NCBI GenBank assembly: GCA_020723505.1
Contig: DYIT01000020.1
Coordinates: 1-38,006 of the forward strand
Length of the DNA: 38,006 nucleotides
From: Candidatus Kuenenia stuttgartensis
Lineage (GTDB): Bacteria; Planctomycetota; JAKEIC01; DYIT01
Reading direction: 5' to 3'
The translations under genes and the position numbers were made by a program. Shown piece by piece: positions 29,884-38,006 of the stretch; positions within the stretch are counted from its first letter, which is position 1; every line of letters starts with the position of its first letter. The notes beneath the pieces were generated by a model that saw only the letters and a list, made by a program, of their open reading frames with translations, was not told the origin of the DNA and made no database searches.

Positions 29884-30669
29884 TCATGTTTCCTGAATGC
29901 CGCGGGACAGGCTGCCGGGCCCCGCGAGCGCGGTGAAGGCGTCCTCGAGACACGACGTCCCGGTGCGGTTCATGAGATCCCCGGGCGTCCCCCACGCCAG
30001 GATTTTCCCGGCGGAGATGATGGCTATCCGGTCGCAGAGCTTCTCGGCTTCGTCCATGTAGTGCGTGCTGAACAGGACGCATTTTCCATGGACGCGGAAG
30101 GACTTAATCGTTTCACGGGTGTCCCGGACCGCGAGGACGTCGAGCCCGTTGGTCGGCTCGTCCATGATGATGTTCGGCGGGTCGTGCACGAGCGCCCTGC
30201 CGATTACTATCTTCTGCCTCTGCCCCCTGGAGAAGCCTTCCGCTCTTCGATCGGCGAATTCGCCCATCCTGAGCAGGTTGATGACGAATCCTACCCGTTC
30301 TTGAAGGATGCGTCCGCGGAGACCGTAGAAACGGCCGTAGTATTCGAGCTGCTCCCTTGGTGTGAGTCTGGGATACACGCCGGTCATGTCGGACTGCACA
30401 CCCAGCCTGGACCTTGCGAGTCCTGGTTCGGCCCCGGCGTCCACGCCGTCGATCAGGACCTTCCCCGACATGGGGCGGATCAGCCCGGCGATCATCCTTA
30501 GGGTCGTGGTCTTGCCGGCCCCGTTCGGGCCCAGCAATCCCGTAATCTCTCCGTCCGCGCAGCGGAAGTCGACCCCGTCGACGGCCTTGACGGCGCCGTT
30601 GCCGCCGAAATGTTTTTTTAAGCCAATCGCCTCGATCAACATGGCCTCCGGACTGCTTTGGCGCTGCAT
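29884..30669 (-). CDS. natA: ABC transporter ATP-binding protein, NatA-like
   Basis: 261 residues from the ATG at 30669, with GGCAGGAG six bases upstream; the ATG at 30642 has its GGAGG too close. Walker A GPNGAGKTTT, Q-loop GVQSDMTGVYPRLTPREQL, signature FSRGQRQ (in place of LSGGQ), Walker B IIMDEPTNGLD, switch His FSTHYMDEAEKL. Drives the permease encoded next. The start ATG is preceded by a 190-bp gap shared with the divergent radical SAM gene. Confidence 0.93.
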   Translation of the reverse strand: MQRQSSPEAMLIEAIGLKKHFGGNGAVKAVDGVDFRCADGEITGLLGPNGAGKTTTLRMIAGLIRPMSGKVLIDGVDAGAEPGLARSRLGVQSDMTGVYPRLTPREQLEYYGRFYGLRGRILQERVGFVINLLRMGEFADRRAEGFSRGQRQKIVIGRALVHDPPNIIMDEPTNGLDVLAVRDTRETIKSFRVHGKCVLFSTHYMDEAEKLCDRIAIISAGKILAWGTPGDLMNRTGTSCLEDAFTALAGPGSLSRGIQET

Positions 30670-30858
30670 GCTAAACTCCTGCCGGCGGATGTCAAGAATC
30701 ATTAGCCGGCGCCCGATCCCGCGGACGAGGCCGGGAGGGTGGAATTAATCCGGGGAATGATGCTTCCGGATTTCCGGGGCAGCGGGTAGAATCCCGCACT
30801 GGTTTGCAGCTGGCGCCCCGCAAATCCGAGGCGTCCGCTACACGTTGAGGACGCGGAC

Positions 30859-32265
30859 CTGAAAGTACTGTTCATACACAAGACGCACTTCACGGAACCC
30901 CTGGGAATCATGTACATCTCGTCGTATCTCAAGGCCAGGGGGCACCAGACCGACTTCTTCGACATCGGCCTGGAGGACGGGGTGGAGGAGTACGTGCTCA
31001 AGACGCGGCCGGACGTGGTCGGATACTCGCTGATGACCGGCATGCATGCCGAGATGTTGAGGCTCAATTCCGCCCTCAAGAAGACCTCCTCGTTCTTCTC
31101 GGTTTTCGGAGGCCCGCATCCCACCTATTTCCCCGAATGCGTCGAGACCGAAGGCGCCGACGCAGTCTGCAGGGGAGAAGCCGAGGAGGCGATGGCCGAG
31201 CTCTGCGACAAGCTGGAAGCAGGCGAGGACGTGACGCAGACAAGGAATTTCTGGATTAAAAAGGACGGCAGGATTCACAGGAACGACGTCAGGCCGCTCA
31301 ACGAGGACCTCGATTCGCTGCCGTTTCCCGACAGGGCGCTTCTTTCCAGATACCCGCAGTACTCTAAGCTCGCAGCCATGCGCCTTCTCACGGCCCGCGG
31401 GTGCCCCTTCAACTGTTCCTACTGCTATAACAAGGCGCTGGGCGAGATCTACCGCGGCAAGGGGAAGAAGCTGCGCCGCCGGAGCGTAGTCAACGTCATG
31501 GAAGAGGTGCGACTAATCCTCTCAAGGGGCGGCGTGAGGATAATCCACATATCGGACGACACGTTCGTCATCGACGCCGAGTGGCTCCGGGAATTCACCG
31601 GCATGTACGAGCAGGTGGCGGTTCCCGTCACCTGTTACGCCAGGGCGGAGTTCCTCACCGAAGAAGTGGCCGATCTGCTCAGGCGCATAAAATGCACCGG
31701 GGTCCATATCGGCCTCGAGACGGCGGACGAGGAGATGCGAAGGGAGCTCCTGCACCGGAAGCAGTCCAACGACCTCTTCAGGGTCACGTCGGCAAGGCTC
31801 AAGGAGCACGGCGTGCCGCTCGTGACGCAGAACATCATCGGTCTTCCGGGAGAGAGTATCGAGGGCGCGATGGGGACGCTCCGCTTCAACTCCTCCATCA
31901 GGCCTGCGTATGCCGCCGTATCCATCTTCCAGCCGTATCCGGGCACGGAAATCGCCAGGAAGGCCGAGGAGATGGGGCTGCTCCGGAAAAACGACGTGGA
32001 ATTCCCCGAATTCTTCTGGCGGAAATCGGTGATGGACATCGAGGGCGTCGAGGCGTTCGAGGGGCTTGCCCAGATCTTCCCCGTTGCCGTGGAGTACCCG
32101 CCGCTGATTCCCCTGATTGAGAAACTGGTGAGATTCGGCAGGAATCCGCTGTTCAACGCAATCGGCGGGCTGTTCAAGACCTATGTCTTCTTCCTGCGCC
32201 TGCGGTATCTGAATCTGGGCGACGTGTGGCGTTGGGCAGGCAGGAAGACGCTGCGGCTCAATTGA
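30859..32265 (+). CDS. B12-binding-type radical SAM protein, apparent CTG start
   Basis: I place the start at CTG 30859, giving LKVLFIHKTHFTEPLGIMYISSY; the first strand of the B12-binding-like Rossmann fold (KVLFI) would be lost if the ATG at 30910 were used. No ATG, GTG or TTG lies between the upstream in-frame stop (30787) and 30910; GAGG stands eight bases before the CTG. With it the protein has 468 residues. The N-terminal half is the cobalamin-binding-like fold (VVGYSLMTGMHAE, FGGPHPTYFPE), but the DxHxxG cobalamin ligand motif is not seen. The radical SAM cluster is C-x3-C-x2-C in RGCPFNCSYCYNK; GLETADEEMRRELLHRK and GLPGESIEGAM are typical. Such enzymes methylate or rearrange unactivated carbon (BchE, HpnJ/R-type). 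The target is unknown. Confidence 0.85.
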   Translation: MKVLFIHKTHFTEPLGIMYISSYLKARGHQTDFFDIGLEDGVEEYVLKTRPDVVGYSLMTGMHAEMLRLNSALKKTSSFFSVFGGPHPTYFPECVETEGADAVCRGEAEEAMAELCDKLEAGEDVTQTRNFWIKKDGRIHRNDVRPLNEDLDSLPFPDRALLSRYPQYSKLAAMRLLTARGCPFNCSYCYNKALGEIYRGKGKKLRRRSVVNVMEEVRLILSRGGVRIIHISDDTFVIDAEWLREFTGMYEQVAVPVTCYARAEFLTEEVADLLRRIKCTGVHIGLETADEEMRRELLHRKQSNDLFRVTSARLKEHGVPLVTQNIIGLPGESIEGAMGTLRFNSSIRPAYAAVSIFQPYPGTEIARKAEEMGLLRKNDVEFPEFFWRKSVMDIEGVEAFEGLAQIFPVAVEYPPLIPLIEKLVRFGRNPLFNAIGGLFKTYVFFLRLRYLNLGDVWRWAGRKTLRLN

Positions 32266-32294
32266 ATCGCCGCAGACGGGGCGTATCAAATCAT

Positions 32295-32531
32295 CTACTT
32301 CTTGTCCTCTATCTTCTTCGCTTCCTGCGGGGGCTGGAGTTCCTTCTTCTCCTCGGTTTCGCCCTTCAGGCCTTTCTTGAACTCGTCGACGCCCTTGCCG
32401 AGCGACCGGGCGAGCTCCGGAATCCGGGAAGCCCCGAACAGGAGGATCACGATTGCGAGGATTAGGAGTATTTCAGGAAGGCCCAGGCTCCCGAACAGCG
32501 CAGGAGCGGAGAATATTCTTCCGTATTCCAT
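32295..32531 (-). CDS. tatA: Sec-independent translocase TatA/TatB-type subunit
   Basis: 78 residues; ATG at 32531 with GAGGG about eight bases upstream. One N-terminal membrane helix ([23 protein letters not shown]) with the FGxxRIPEL-type hinge, an amphipathic helix ([15 protein letters not shown]), then a charged tail, the TatA layout. TatA multimers form the pore for folded proteins. No tatC is in the window. It ends 30 bases from the convergent radical SAM gene. Confidence 0.93.
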   Translation of the reverse strand: MEYGRIFSAPALFGSLGLPEILLILAIVILLFGASRIPELARSLGKGVDEFKKGLKGETEEKKELQPPQEAKKIEDKK

Positions 32532-32648
32532 TTCAGATGCCCTCAAGAACCACCGCGGGCGATTCGCTCCATGCCGTAAGCCGCCCTGAAACCCGGCTCC
32601 GGAAATGATACCCGGACGGCGATGGCCGGTCAAGGAAGGGGAAGGGCA

Positions 32649-34628
32649 TCACCTTGATCCGGAAGCGTGCGTCGCCCTGTTTCGCAGGAGGTCTTCCACT
32701 TTGTGCCGCTCTTCCCATTTCGGCCCGTACCTGTCCTGGATTCCGGACCTTGACCCGCGTTCATCCTCGGACCTGAGCCGGCCGAAATCGTCTATGGACA
32801 TGTCCTCCTTCGAGGGGGTCTTCCGCTCGACCACCTGAATCAGGTAGACCGCGCCGAACTCCGGCTCGTTTATGACCGGGGAGACCTCGTCGCCCCTCAG
32901 GGTGAAGGCCGTGGAGATGACGGCCGATGCCTGTCCCAGGGGGGGATTATCGCCGTCGCCGGGCACGGACACGGCTTTCTTTTCGAAGAACCGGGACTTC
33001 GATATTTTGAGCCCCTCGGCGGCGGCAACGGCGTTGAAGCCGGATGTCGCCATCTTCTTCCTCATCTCTTCGGCCCTTGCCCGGGCGAGGTCGATGCGTT
33101 TCTGGTTCTTCCGCTCGGCAATCACCCTGTCCCGGATTGTGGCGAGCGGCGGCGCCGTTGGGCCGCGATCTTCGATTCCGCGGAAGAGGATGTAACCTTC
33201 CGAGACGCTGAGGGGTTCCTTGACGGTGAGGATTTCAGTCTCGAAGACCTTGTCCGCAATGCGCACTCCTATGGCTCCGAATCGTTCCCTAATCTCGTCC
33301 TTGGAGAACAGCCCTTCGCTTTGCAGCGCATCGACGCGATAAGCGGGATACTGGGCGATTTTCCATTTGGAGACGTTGCGGTTAATCTGGTCCGCCATGT
33401 CCGAGAAGACGATGTCCTCCCTGAGATGCTTAATCAGGCCCTCGCGGCTCGCGGCGTTCTCTGTCCTGATTCTGGTTTCCACGCTCTTTAACCTGTCGGC
33501 GAGCTCCTTCATGAAATCCTTGAGCGTGTCCCCGGCCTTTTTCCTGATTAATTCCTTCCTGATTGCGCTCCTGACGTCCTCGTTCTCGAAGGGCTTGTAC
33601 TTGGGCTCGGGTTTGGCCGGAGGCTCCCCAGGCTTCTGTTCCTTTTCCTTCTCCTTCGGGTCCGCCGGCTCCTTGAATTTGTCCTTGTTGGCCTCGTAGT
33701 GCGCCTTCATCTCGGCTTCCGACGGGTCAATCAAGGCTTCCAGCCTGGCCGTCGGGGCGAAAACGCACTCGAAGCTCCTTTTCGGCGGATCCTCGAACTT
33801 CCTGCGGTTGCTTTGATAGAAAAGCTCGAGATCCGCCTCCTTGACTTCCTCGGCGGGCGGTTCGAACCGGTCCACGTCGAACCGGAGGAACTGAATCCTG
33901 ACCTCCTCCTTTTCCTTCCGGAACTTCTCGTAGATGTCGTTCACCGGTATGATGTTCGGCAGCTCGGCGTAGTACCTGAGCTTCTTTATGACCAGGTCCT
34001 CGCGCAGGGTCCTCTCGAACTCCTCAAGGCTCAGGTTCATCCCCTTGACGGCTGTTTCGTAGCGTTTCGCGTCGAAGGTCATCTTCTTGCCGTCTTCCGA
34101 GCGATTGTAGACGCCCTGGAAGAAGAACATCGTCCTGTAGTACTCAAGGGAGTCCTCGTCCGGGCCGGCGCCGATGTACAGCTGATACGAGTACTTGTTC
34201 TCGAACTCGAAGAAGTCGGTCACATAATCCTTCAGTTCCGCGTCCGGGACGATAATCCCCGCCTGCCCTGCCTCCTTCAGAACCGCAATCCTCTTCCATA
34301 CGATTTCATTGCCGATGCCTTCCCATCTGCCGAAGAAACCGCCCCACTGCGGATGCGACTTCATGCTCCTCACGAAGTTTTGCAGCGGGAGGAGATACCT
34401 GCGCGTGTATTCGTTGTAGACGCTCATCGGCACGGCATCGCCGTCGATAATTGCGGCGGTGTCGTCCTTGAGCTCCCCGGTCAGCGCGGATATGACCACG
34501 GTGCCGAATCCGAATGTCGGGAAAATCCCGATGATTATGGCGGTAAGGAGTATCTTCTCGTTCCTCTGGAACCACGCCCACATTCCGGGCTTGACTTTTT
34601 CCTTCTTCTCCGACTTTCTCTCCGACAT
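32649..34628 (-). CDS. PpiD/SurA-like membrane-anchored chaperone without a parvulin core
   Basis: 659 residues; ATG at 34628 with GGGGAGG five bases before. One N-terminal helix (ILLTAIIIGIFPTFGFGTVVI) anchors a long periplasmic part. The domain after it matches SurA_N/PpiD (IIDGDAVPMSVYNEYTRRY to about 270), followed by chaperone helices (LELFYQSNRRKFEDPPKR, MKAHYEANKDKFKEP) and a PpiD-like C-terminus (AFTLRGDEVSPVINEPEFGAVYLIQV). The catalytic parvulin block (HILI, GG.LG, GEIS) is not visible, so it is likely a folding helper without isomerase activity. A Lys/Pro linker interrupts the middle. Neighbours are scpB upstream and tatA downstream. Confidence 0.85.
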   Translation of the reverse strand: MSERKSEKKEKVKPGMWAWFQRNEKILLTAIIIGIFPTFGFGTVVISALTGELKDDTAAIIDGDAVPMSVYNEYTRRYLLPLQNFVRSMKSHPQWGGFFGRWEGIGNEIVWKRIAVLKEAGQAGIIVPDAELKDYVTDFFEFENKYSYQLYIGAGPDEDSLEYYRTMFFFQGVYNRSEDGKKMTFDAKRYETAVKGMNLSLEEFERTLREDLVIKKLRYYAELPNIIPVNDIYEKFRKEKEEVRIQFLRFDVDRFEPPAEEVKEADLELFYQSNRRKFEDPPKRSFECVFAPTARLEALIDPSEAEMKAHYEANKDKFKEPADPKEKEKEQKPGEPPAKPEPKYKPFENEDVRSAIRKELIRKKAGDTLKDFMKELADRLKSVETRIRTENAASREGLIKHLREDIVFSDMADQINRNVSKWKIAQYPAYRVDALQSEGLFSKDEIRERFGAIGVRIADKVFETEILTVKEPLSVSEGYILFRGIEDRGPTAPPLATIRDRVIAERKNQKRIDLARARAEEMRKKMATSGFNAVAAAEGLKISKSRFFEKKAVSVPGDGDNPPLGQASAVISTAFTLRGDEVSPVINEPEFGAVYLIQVVERKTPSKEDMSIDDFGRLRSEDERGSRSGIQDRYGPKWEERHKVEDLLRNRATHASGSR

Positions 34629-34666
34629 TCAATCCTCCCCGGCGACGCATTGGCGTCGCGGTCAAA

Positions 34667-35467
34667 TCAGCCCAGCGAATCCGTCTTGGGCAGATCGGCC
34701 AGTGATTTGAGGCCGAAAACCTCCAGGAACTTCCTGGTCGTCCCGTACAGCATCGGTCTGCCGGGCTGGTCGGCCCTTCCGGCGATGCGCACGAGGTTCT
34801 TTTCAATAAGGGTCCTGAGCAGCGGCCCGGACTCGACCCCGCGGATGTGGTTGACGTCCGCTTTCAGAATGGGCTGCTTGTAGGCGATGACCGCCAGGAT
34901 GTCCAGGGCCGCCTCCGACAGCTTTGCGCTCTTCTCCTCGGTGCGCAGTCTGGCAATCCATTCGTCGAACCTGCCGAGCGTTAGCATCTGTAGGCCGCCC
35001 GCGATTTCCTCAATCCGGAAGGACGAGCCGTTCCGCTCGTATGCCGAGTTGAGTTCGGCCGCGGCAGCTCTCACGTGAAGGCTTCGGACGCCCCGGCCGA
35101 TGATGGAGGCGGTCTTGGACGGGGACAGGGGCCTGTCGGAAGCGAACAGCAGCGCTTCGGTTATCGCCTGGATTTCCGCGGGTTCGATTTCGGGTTCCGA
35201 AGCCCCGTCCGCATCCTCCTGCTCCTCCTCGACCGGCTCGTCCGCGCCGTCGGAATCCTCTCCGGGGCACGATTCGCCGGACGGAGACAGGGGGGAGTCA
35301 TCCTCGGATTCCGATGGTTCGTCCCCGTGCCCGGCATCCGGGTCCGGCGAAGCGGGAGCCGGACCTGATTCCGGCTCTTCGTCCGGGATGGAGGATGCCG
35401 GTGGAGCACCGGGCTTTTCCGGACCGCCAGGTCCGTTCAAGGATCTTTCATCTTCTGAACCGTTCAT
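34667..35467 (-). CDS. scpB: Segregation and condensation protein B
   Basis: 266 residues from the ATG at 35467; an ATG at 35521 is possible, and neither has a strong ribosome site. Residues about 1-90 are a Pro/Glu/Asp/Ser-rich disordered extension. Then the ScpB core: IQAITEALLFASDRPLSP, two winged helices, LSEAALDILAVIAYKQPI and TTRKFLEVFGLKSLADLP. ScpB binds ScpA and the SMC ATPase and helps load condensin on the chromosome. scpA usually precedes scpB but is not here. The next gene starts 38 bases downstream. Confidence 0.93.
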   Translation of the reverse strand: MNGSEDERSLNGPGGPEKPGAPPASSIPDEEPESGPAPASPDPDAGHGDEPSESEDDSPLSPSGESCPGEDSDGADEPVEEEQEDADGASEPEIEPAEIQAITEALLFASDRPLSPSKTASIIGRGVRSLHVRAAAAELNSAYERNGSSFRIEEIAGGLQMLTLGRFDEWIARLRTEEKSAKLSEAALDILAVIAYKQPILKADVNHIRGVESGPLLRTLIEKNLVRIAGRADQPGRPMLYGTTRKFLEVFGLKSLADLPKTDSLG

Positions 35468-35701
35468 TCCGTCGCTTTCATCCGGCTGAATCCAGAAGGA
35501 GCGTCCGAGCACCGCAAGCATTAATCAAGGAAATCGTCCAATCCCGGTTCGGGCTGTCCGGAAGAAGTCCGGGTTCTGCAACGGGCTTGGTCGGGCCGGG
35601 ATCTGCCGGGGGCGGACAGGGCCACAGGCTTCAGACGCCCGGTCCGGCCGCGATCCCCTGCCGCGGAAAGGATGTGAGCTTCGCCGGGAGAAGACCGGGA
35701 G

Positions 35702-36241
35702 CTATTCGCCTTCGGATTCGCCACCCGATTCCGAGTCGCTTTCGCCTTCGTCGGCGGGCTTGTTCTCCGACTCGTCAGCCTTCTTTTCGCCGCTGTCATC
35801 CGCGGGGGGGGTCTCTTCGTCGCTCTTCTTTTCACCCGCTGAGTCGTCCGGCTTGGCTTCCTCGCCGGTCTTCTCCTCGGAAGACGGCTCTTCTTCCGCC
35901 ACTTCCGCGCCCATCTCCTTGGCGACGAGGTCCTTGACTTCGTTTCCGGCGCCCTTCTTCACCATCCCCAGGAAAGGCGTGTCGTAATGCTTGTGCATGT
36001 GATGCCAGGTCAGGAGGATGCCCACGAAAATGAAGGAGAAAGCCACGATGAGGAGGGCCGTGAGCAGCTGGCTTGCTTCCTGGGTCTTGGGGTCAACAGT
36101 CGCCGCGGCATCTGTCTGGCTTTCCTCATCCCCGGCGGGTTCTTCCTTCAGTTCGGGCTCTTCCTCTCTCCCCTTGGTTTTCTTCTTGTCGACGGGAGCG
36201 CCCTTCTTGTCACCGGGCCCCGGACCGCGCTTCTTGGCCAT
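35702..36241 (-). CDS. Single-pass membrane protein with acidic tail, unknown
   Basis: 179 residues; ATG at 36241 with GGAGG five bases upstream. A Lys/Glu-rich N-terminus (about 1-55) precedes one helix (LLTALLIVAFSFIFVGILLTW), then HHMHKHYDTPF, a short segment and an almost purely Glu/Asp/Ser/Lys tail (about 100-179). Topology suggests an inside N-terminus and an exposed acidic tail. The His cluster just after the helix could bind metal. No family recognised. It starts 25 bases after the coiled-coil gene and is likely co-transcribed. Confidence 0.75.
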   Translation of the reverse strand: MAKKRGPGPGDKKGAPVDKKKTKGREEEPELKEEPAGDEESQTDAAATVDPKTQEASQLLTALLIVAFSFIFVGILLTWHHMHKHYDTPFLGMVKKGAGNEVKDLVAKEMGAEVAEEEPSSEEKTGEEAKPDDSAGEKKSDEETPPADDSGEKKADESENKPADEGESDSESGGESEGE

Positions 36242-36266
36242 GGAATCCTCCGAACCTCAATGCGGC

Positions 36267-37124
36267 CTAGTAGATTTTCGTAGCCACCTTGTCGCCGACC
36301 AGCACCTTGTCCTTCTTGCTCATGTCCAGCACCCTGCCGGCGGCCTGGTTGGGGAACACCTTCTCGATGACCATCTTGGCGACGTATTCGTTGCCGCGGA
36401 AAATCGTGAAGGTGAAACCGACCTGGACCGAATCCTCCTCGCCCTTGTTTATCACGACGAGGTTGTGCTTGTTGCTCACGCCCACGACCTGCCCGCTTAT
36501 ATTGGGCATCTTGTTGTTGATGTCTTCAATCGGCACCTTGATTTTCTCCTGGATGCCGTTGAGCGTGAACTTGAGCTCCTGGTTCTTCATGGCGAGCTCC
36601 ACGTGGCGCTTCTTGAGGTCGTCGAGGACGATTTTCAGGTCGCTGCTCTCCTTCTGGAGCCGGGCGAGGTCGTCCTGCGCCTGGTCCCTGCGCTTGAGCG
36701 CGGCGTCCAGCTTGTTCTTGGCGTCGGTGTTGGCGGCCTGGAGGGTCTTGATTTCCTCGCGGCTGTCCTTGAGTTCCGTTGACAGCGTCTGATACCTCTG
36801 CTCGAGGCTCGTGTAGTTGGCGTTCAGCTGATCCCATTTCGTTTCCAGGTTCTTGTTGTTCGAAATCTGGGTATTGAGCTGAGTCTCGAGGTTGTCCGCC
36901 CTTTCGCGCTCGGTGTTGTAATTCCCGGTCATCGAGGCGACCTTGTCCTTCTGGAGCTTGATTTCGGCGTCCTTGTCCGCGTTGTCCTTCTTGTGGACCT
37001 CGACCTCCTTCAGGTACAGGAACTTGAAATGTTCCTGCTTCGCTAGGAGGGACGCGTTCACGCCGACGTAGATGATGGCGAAGACGAGGATGATGATGAC
37101 GAAAATCTTGGCGACCTTGCTCAT
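36267..37124 (-). CDS. Membrane-anchored coiled-coil protein with C-terminal beta domain
   Basis: 285 residues; ATG at 37124, GGAGG nine bases upstream. One N-terminal helix (IFVIIILVFAIIYVGVNAS), then about 160 residues of near-continuous coiled coil (about 35-200), and a small beta-rich C-terminal domain (VVGVSNKHNLVVINKGEEDSVQVG, then TIFRGNEYVAKMVIEKVF, and KVLVGDKVATKIY). The layout resembles FlgT/MreC-like envelope spacers in general shape, but I cannot name a family. Probably a periplasmic tether. It lies between lnt and the acidic-tail gene. Confidence 0.75.
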   Translation of the reverse strand: MSKVAKIFVIIILVFAIIYVGVNASLLAKQEHFKFLYLKEVEVHKKDNADKDAEIKLQKDKVASMTGNYNTERERADNLETQLNTQISNNKNLETKWDQLNANYTSLEQRYQTLSTELKDSREEIKTLQAANTDAKNKLDAALKRRDQAQDDLARLQKESSDLKIVLDDLKKRHVELAMKNQELKFTLNGIQEKIKVPIEDINNKMPNISGQVVGVSNKHNLVVINKGEEDSVQVGFTFTIFRGNEYVAKMVIEKVFPNQAAGRVLDMSKKDKVLVGDKVATKIY

Positions 37125-37236
37125 CTGCCGCTACCTCCGCAATTCTCGGAAATTTGAATTTTGGCTAAATCCTAAGCGCGACCGCCCGGATGTCAAGGAA
37201 AATTCCTGGAATTCCGCCGCCGCCTCCGGTGGAGCG

Positions 37237-38006
37237 TCATGTCTGCGGGGGCCGGCGGAGTCCAATTTTCATGATGCATCCGGCAGCCCTGGTCCGCGCC
37301 GTCCCTGGAAGGGCGGCGAATGCAAGGAGGGCGACGGCTGCGGCGAATACCGTCCACGCGAAAGCATCGCCGAAGATGCCGTAGACGGGCTTCCGCGAGT
37401 CGAGCGGCACCGCGCATCGCAGGACGCCCTCGACTTCCTTGATTCTCCCCCCGGGCCCCTCGACGCGGGCGATTACCTTCCCGTCGGGGTCAATCACCGC
37501 AGATATGCCGGTGTTTGCGGCCCTGACGATGCTGACCCTGTTCTCGACCGCGCGGAACTTGTCGATGGCTATCATCTGCTCGAACTCGAAGCTGTCCTTG
37601 AACCATCCCTCGTTGGTGACGTTGACGATGAACCTGGCGCCGTCGCGGACGAACCCCCTTACCACGCCTGCGAACACGATTTCATAGCAGATGACCGCGG
37701 AGAACTCGACCTTCCCGCCCCTGTAAGGGAGGACGAACACGTCCTTTTCCAGTCCGGGCAGGACCGAGGGGGCATATCCGAGCGAATCGAGAACAATCCC
37801 CTCGACGGCGGGAAAGACCCTGCGGAACGGTATGTACTCGCCTCCGGGCACGAGGTGCATCTTATCGTAGCGCCCTTCAATCCTCCTGGAAGGGGATATG
37901 AAGAACGCGCTGTTGAAGTCGCTGATGCTCCCGTCCTGCGCCGGGGAGTGCGAGCCCGATCCAATCAGCAAGTGCGCGCCGAGGCCTGAAGCCACGTCGA
38001 AGAGCG
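37237..38006 (-). CDS. lnt: Apolipoprotein N-acyltransferase, C-terminal part (runs off the right edge)
   Basis: 256 residues visible; the N-terminus lies beyond 38006. Adds the third acyl chain to the N-terminal cysteine of lipoproteins at the inner membrane. The CN-hydrolase domain is clear: YDKMHLVPGGEYIPF holds the catalytic Lys, VICYEIVF the nucleophilic Cys, and VNVTNEGWF follows; the catalytic Glu would be near or beyond the edge. The last membrane helix (FAWTVFAAAVALLAFAAL) is near the C-terminus, as in the family. VPGGEY has G where VPFGEY is usual. It is followed after 112 bases by the coiled-coil gene. Confidence 0.95.
   Translation of the reverse strand, partial: LFDVASGLGAHLLIGSGSHSPAQDGSISDFNSAFFISPSRRIEGRYDKMHLVPGGEYIPFRRVFPAVEGIVLDSLGYAPSVLPGLEKDVFVLPYRGGKVEFSAVICYEIVFAGVVRGFVRDGARFIVNVTNEGWFKDSFEFEQMIAIDKFRAVENRVSIVRAANTGISAVIDPDGKVIARVEGPGGRIKEVEGVLRCAVPLDSRKPVYGIFGDAFAWTVFAAAVALLAFAALPGTARTRAAGCIMKIGLRRPPQT

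Noticed and set aside
28695-30669. CcmAB-type heme exporter next to the heme operon
   Set aside because: The permease has the large external domain and EKERGTLE segment of NatB-type exporters, unlike CcmB, and no other ccm genes are present.
30690-30695. Perfect TTGACA on the minus strand before natA
   Set aside because: Its -10 (TAGCAT) would overlap the ribosome site and start codon, leaving no leader while a good ribosome site is present; likely chance.

Overview
The window is high-GC bacterial chromosome, densely coded, with many start/stop overlaps and good Shine-Dalgarno sites (GGAGG/AGGAG) before most genes. I see no phage, integrase, insertion-sequence transposase, CRISPR array, tRNA or rRNA. 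The gene content (PATAN/DUF4388 and secretion-ATPase N-terminal-like modules, zinc-ribbon plus charged-linker membrane proteins, helical-repeat secreted proteins, Lnt, SMC-ScpB) suggests an uncultured Planctomycetota-like or neighbouring lineage. This is an inference from style only. The siroheme-dependent heme route suggests an anaerobic or microaerophilic way of life.

Layout. 358-4020 (+): a membrane electron-transfer protein (DsbD-like, FMN-binding and NapH/NosR-like parts) that stops where a tandem 108-bp hairpin repeat begins; then an esterase fused to a parvulin domain; then a Nudix gene with an internal deletion. 4021-4265: CCAAATCCC-type inverted repeat. 4266-12774 (-): a signalling cluster of sensor kinase, OmpR-type regulator, a zinc-ribbon protein and a 1488-residue protein with five PATAN-like modules. 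12990-18555: secreted helical protein, UPF0173-like metallo-hydrolase, zinc-ribbon membrane protein, a protein with a secretion-ATPase N-terminal-like domain, and a HEAT-repeat membrane protein.

18605-27110 (-) is the clearest pathway: hemX-like, precorrin-2 dehydrogenase, hemA, hemC, cobA-hemD fusion, ahbC, and ahbD fused to two siroheme-decarboxylase (AhbA/AhbB) domains. Nearly every junction overlaps or is within a few bases. Together they run from glutamyl-tRNA to siroheme and on to heme by the alternative (Ahb) route. Only hemL and hemB are missing from the window. The fusion joins the first and last steps of the Ahb branch and skips the middle enzyme, AhbC, which sits one gene upstream.

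27291-30669 (-): DUF1848 Fe-S protein, a small two-helix membrane protein, and a NatAB-type ABC exporter. 30859-32265 (+): a B12-binding-type radical SAM protein that apparently begins at CTG. 32295-38006 (-): envelope and chromosome housekeeping, namely TatA, a PpiD-like periplasmic chaperone, ScpB, two membrane-anchored proteins and the C-terminal part of Lnt, which runs off the right edge.

Several hairpin or tandem repeats recur between genes (108-bp double hairpin, 35-bp tandem, GGGGTCAGTCCCC element). One related stretch appears to have been read through as the linker of the ahbD fusion.
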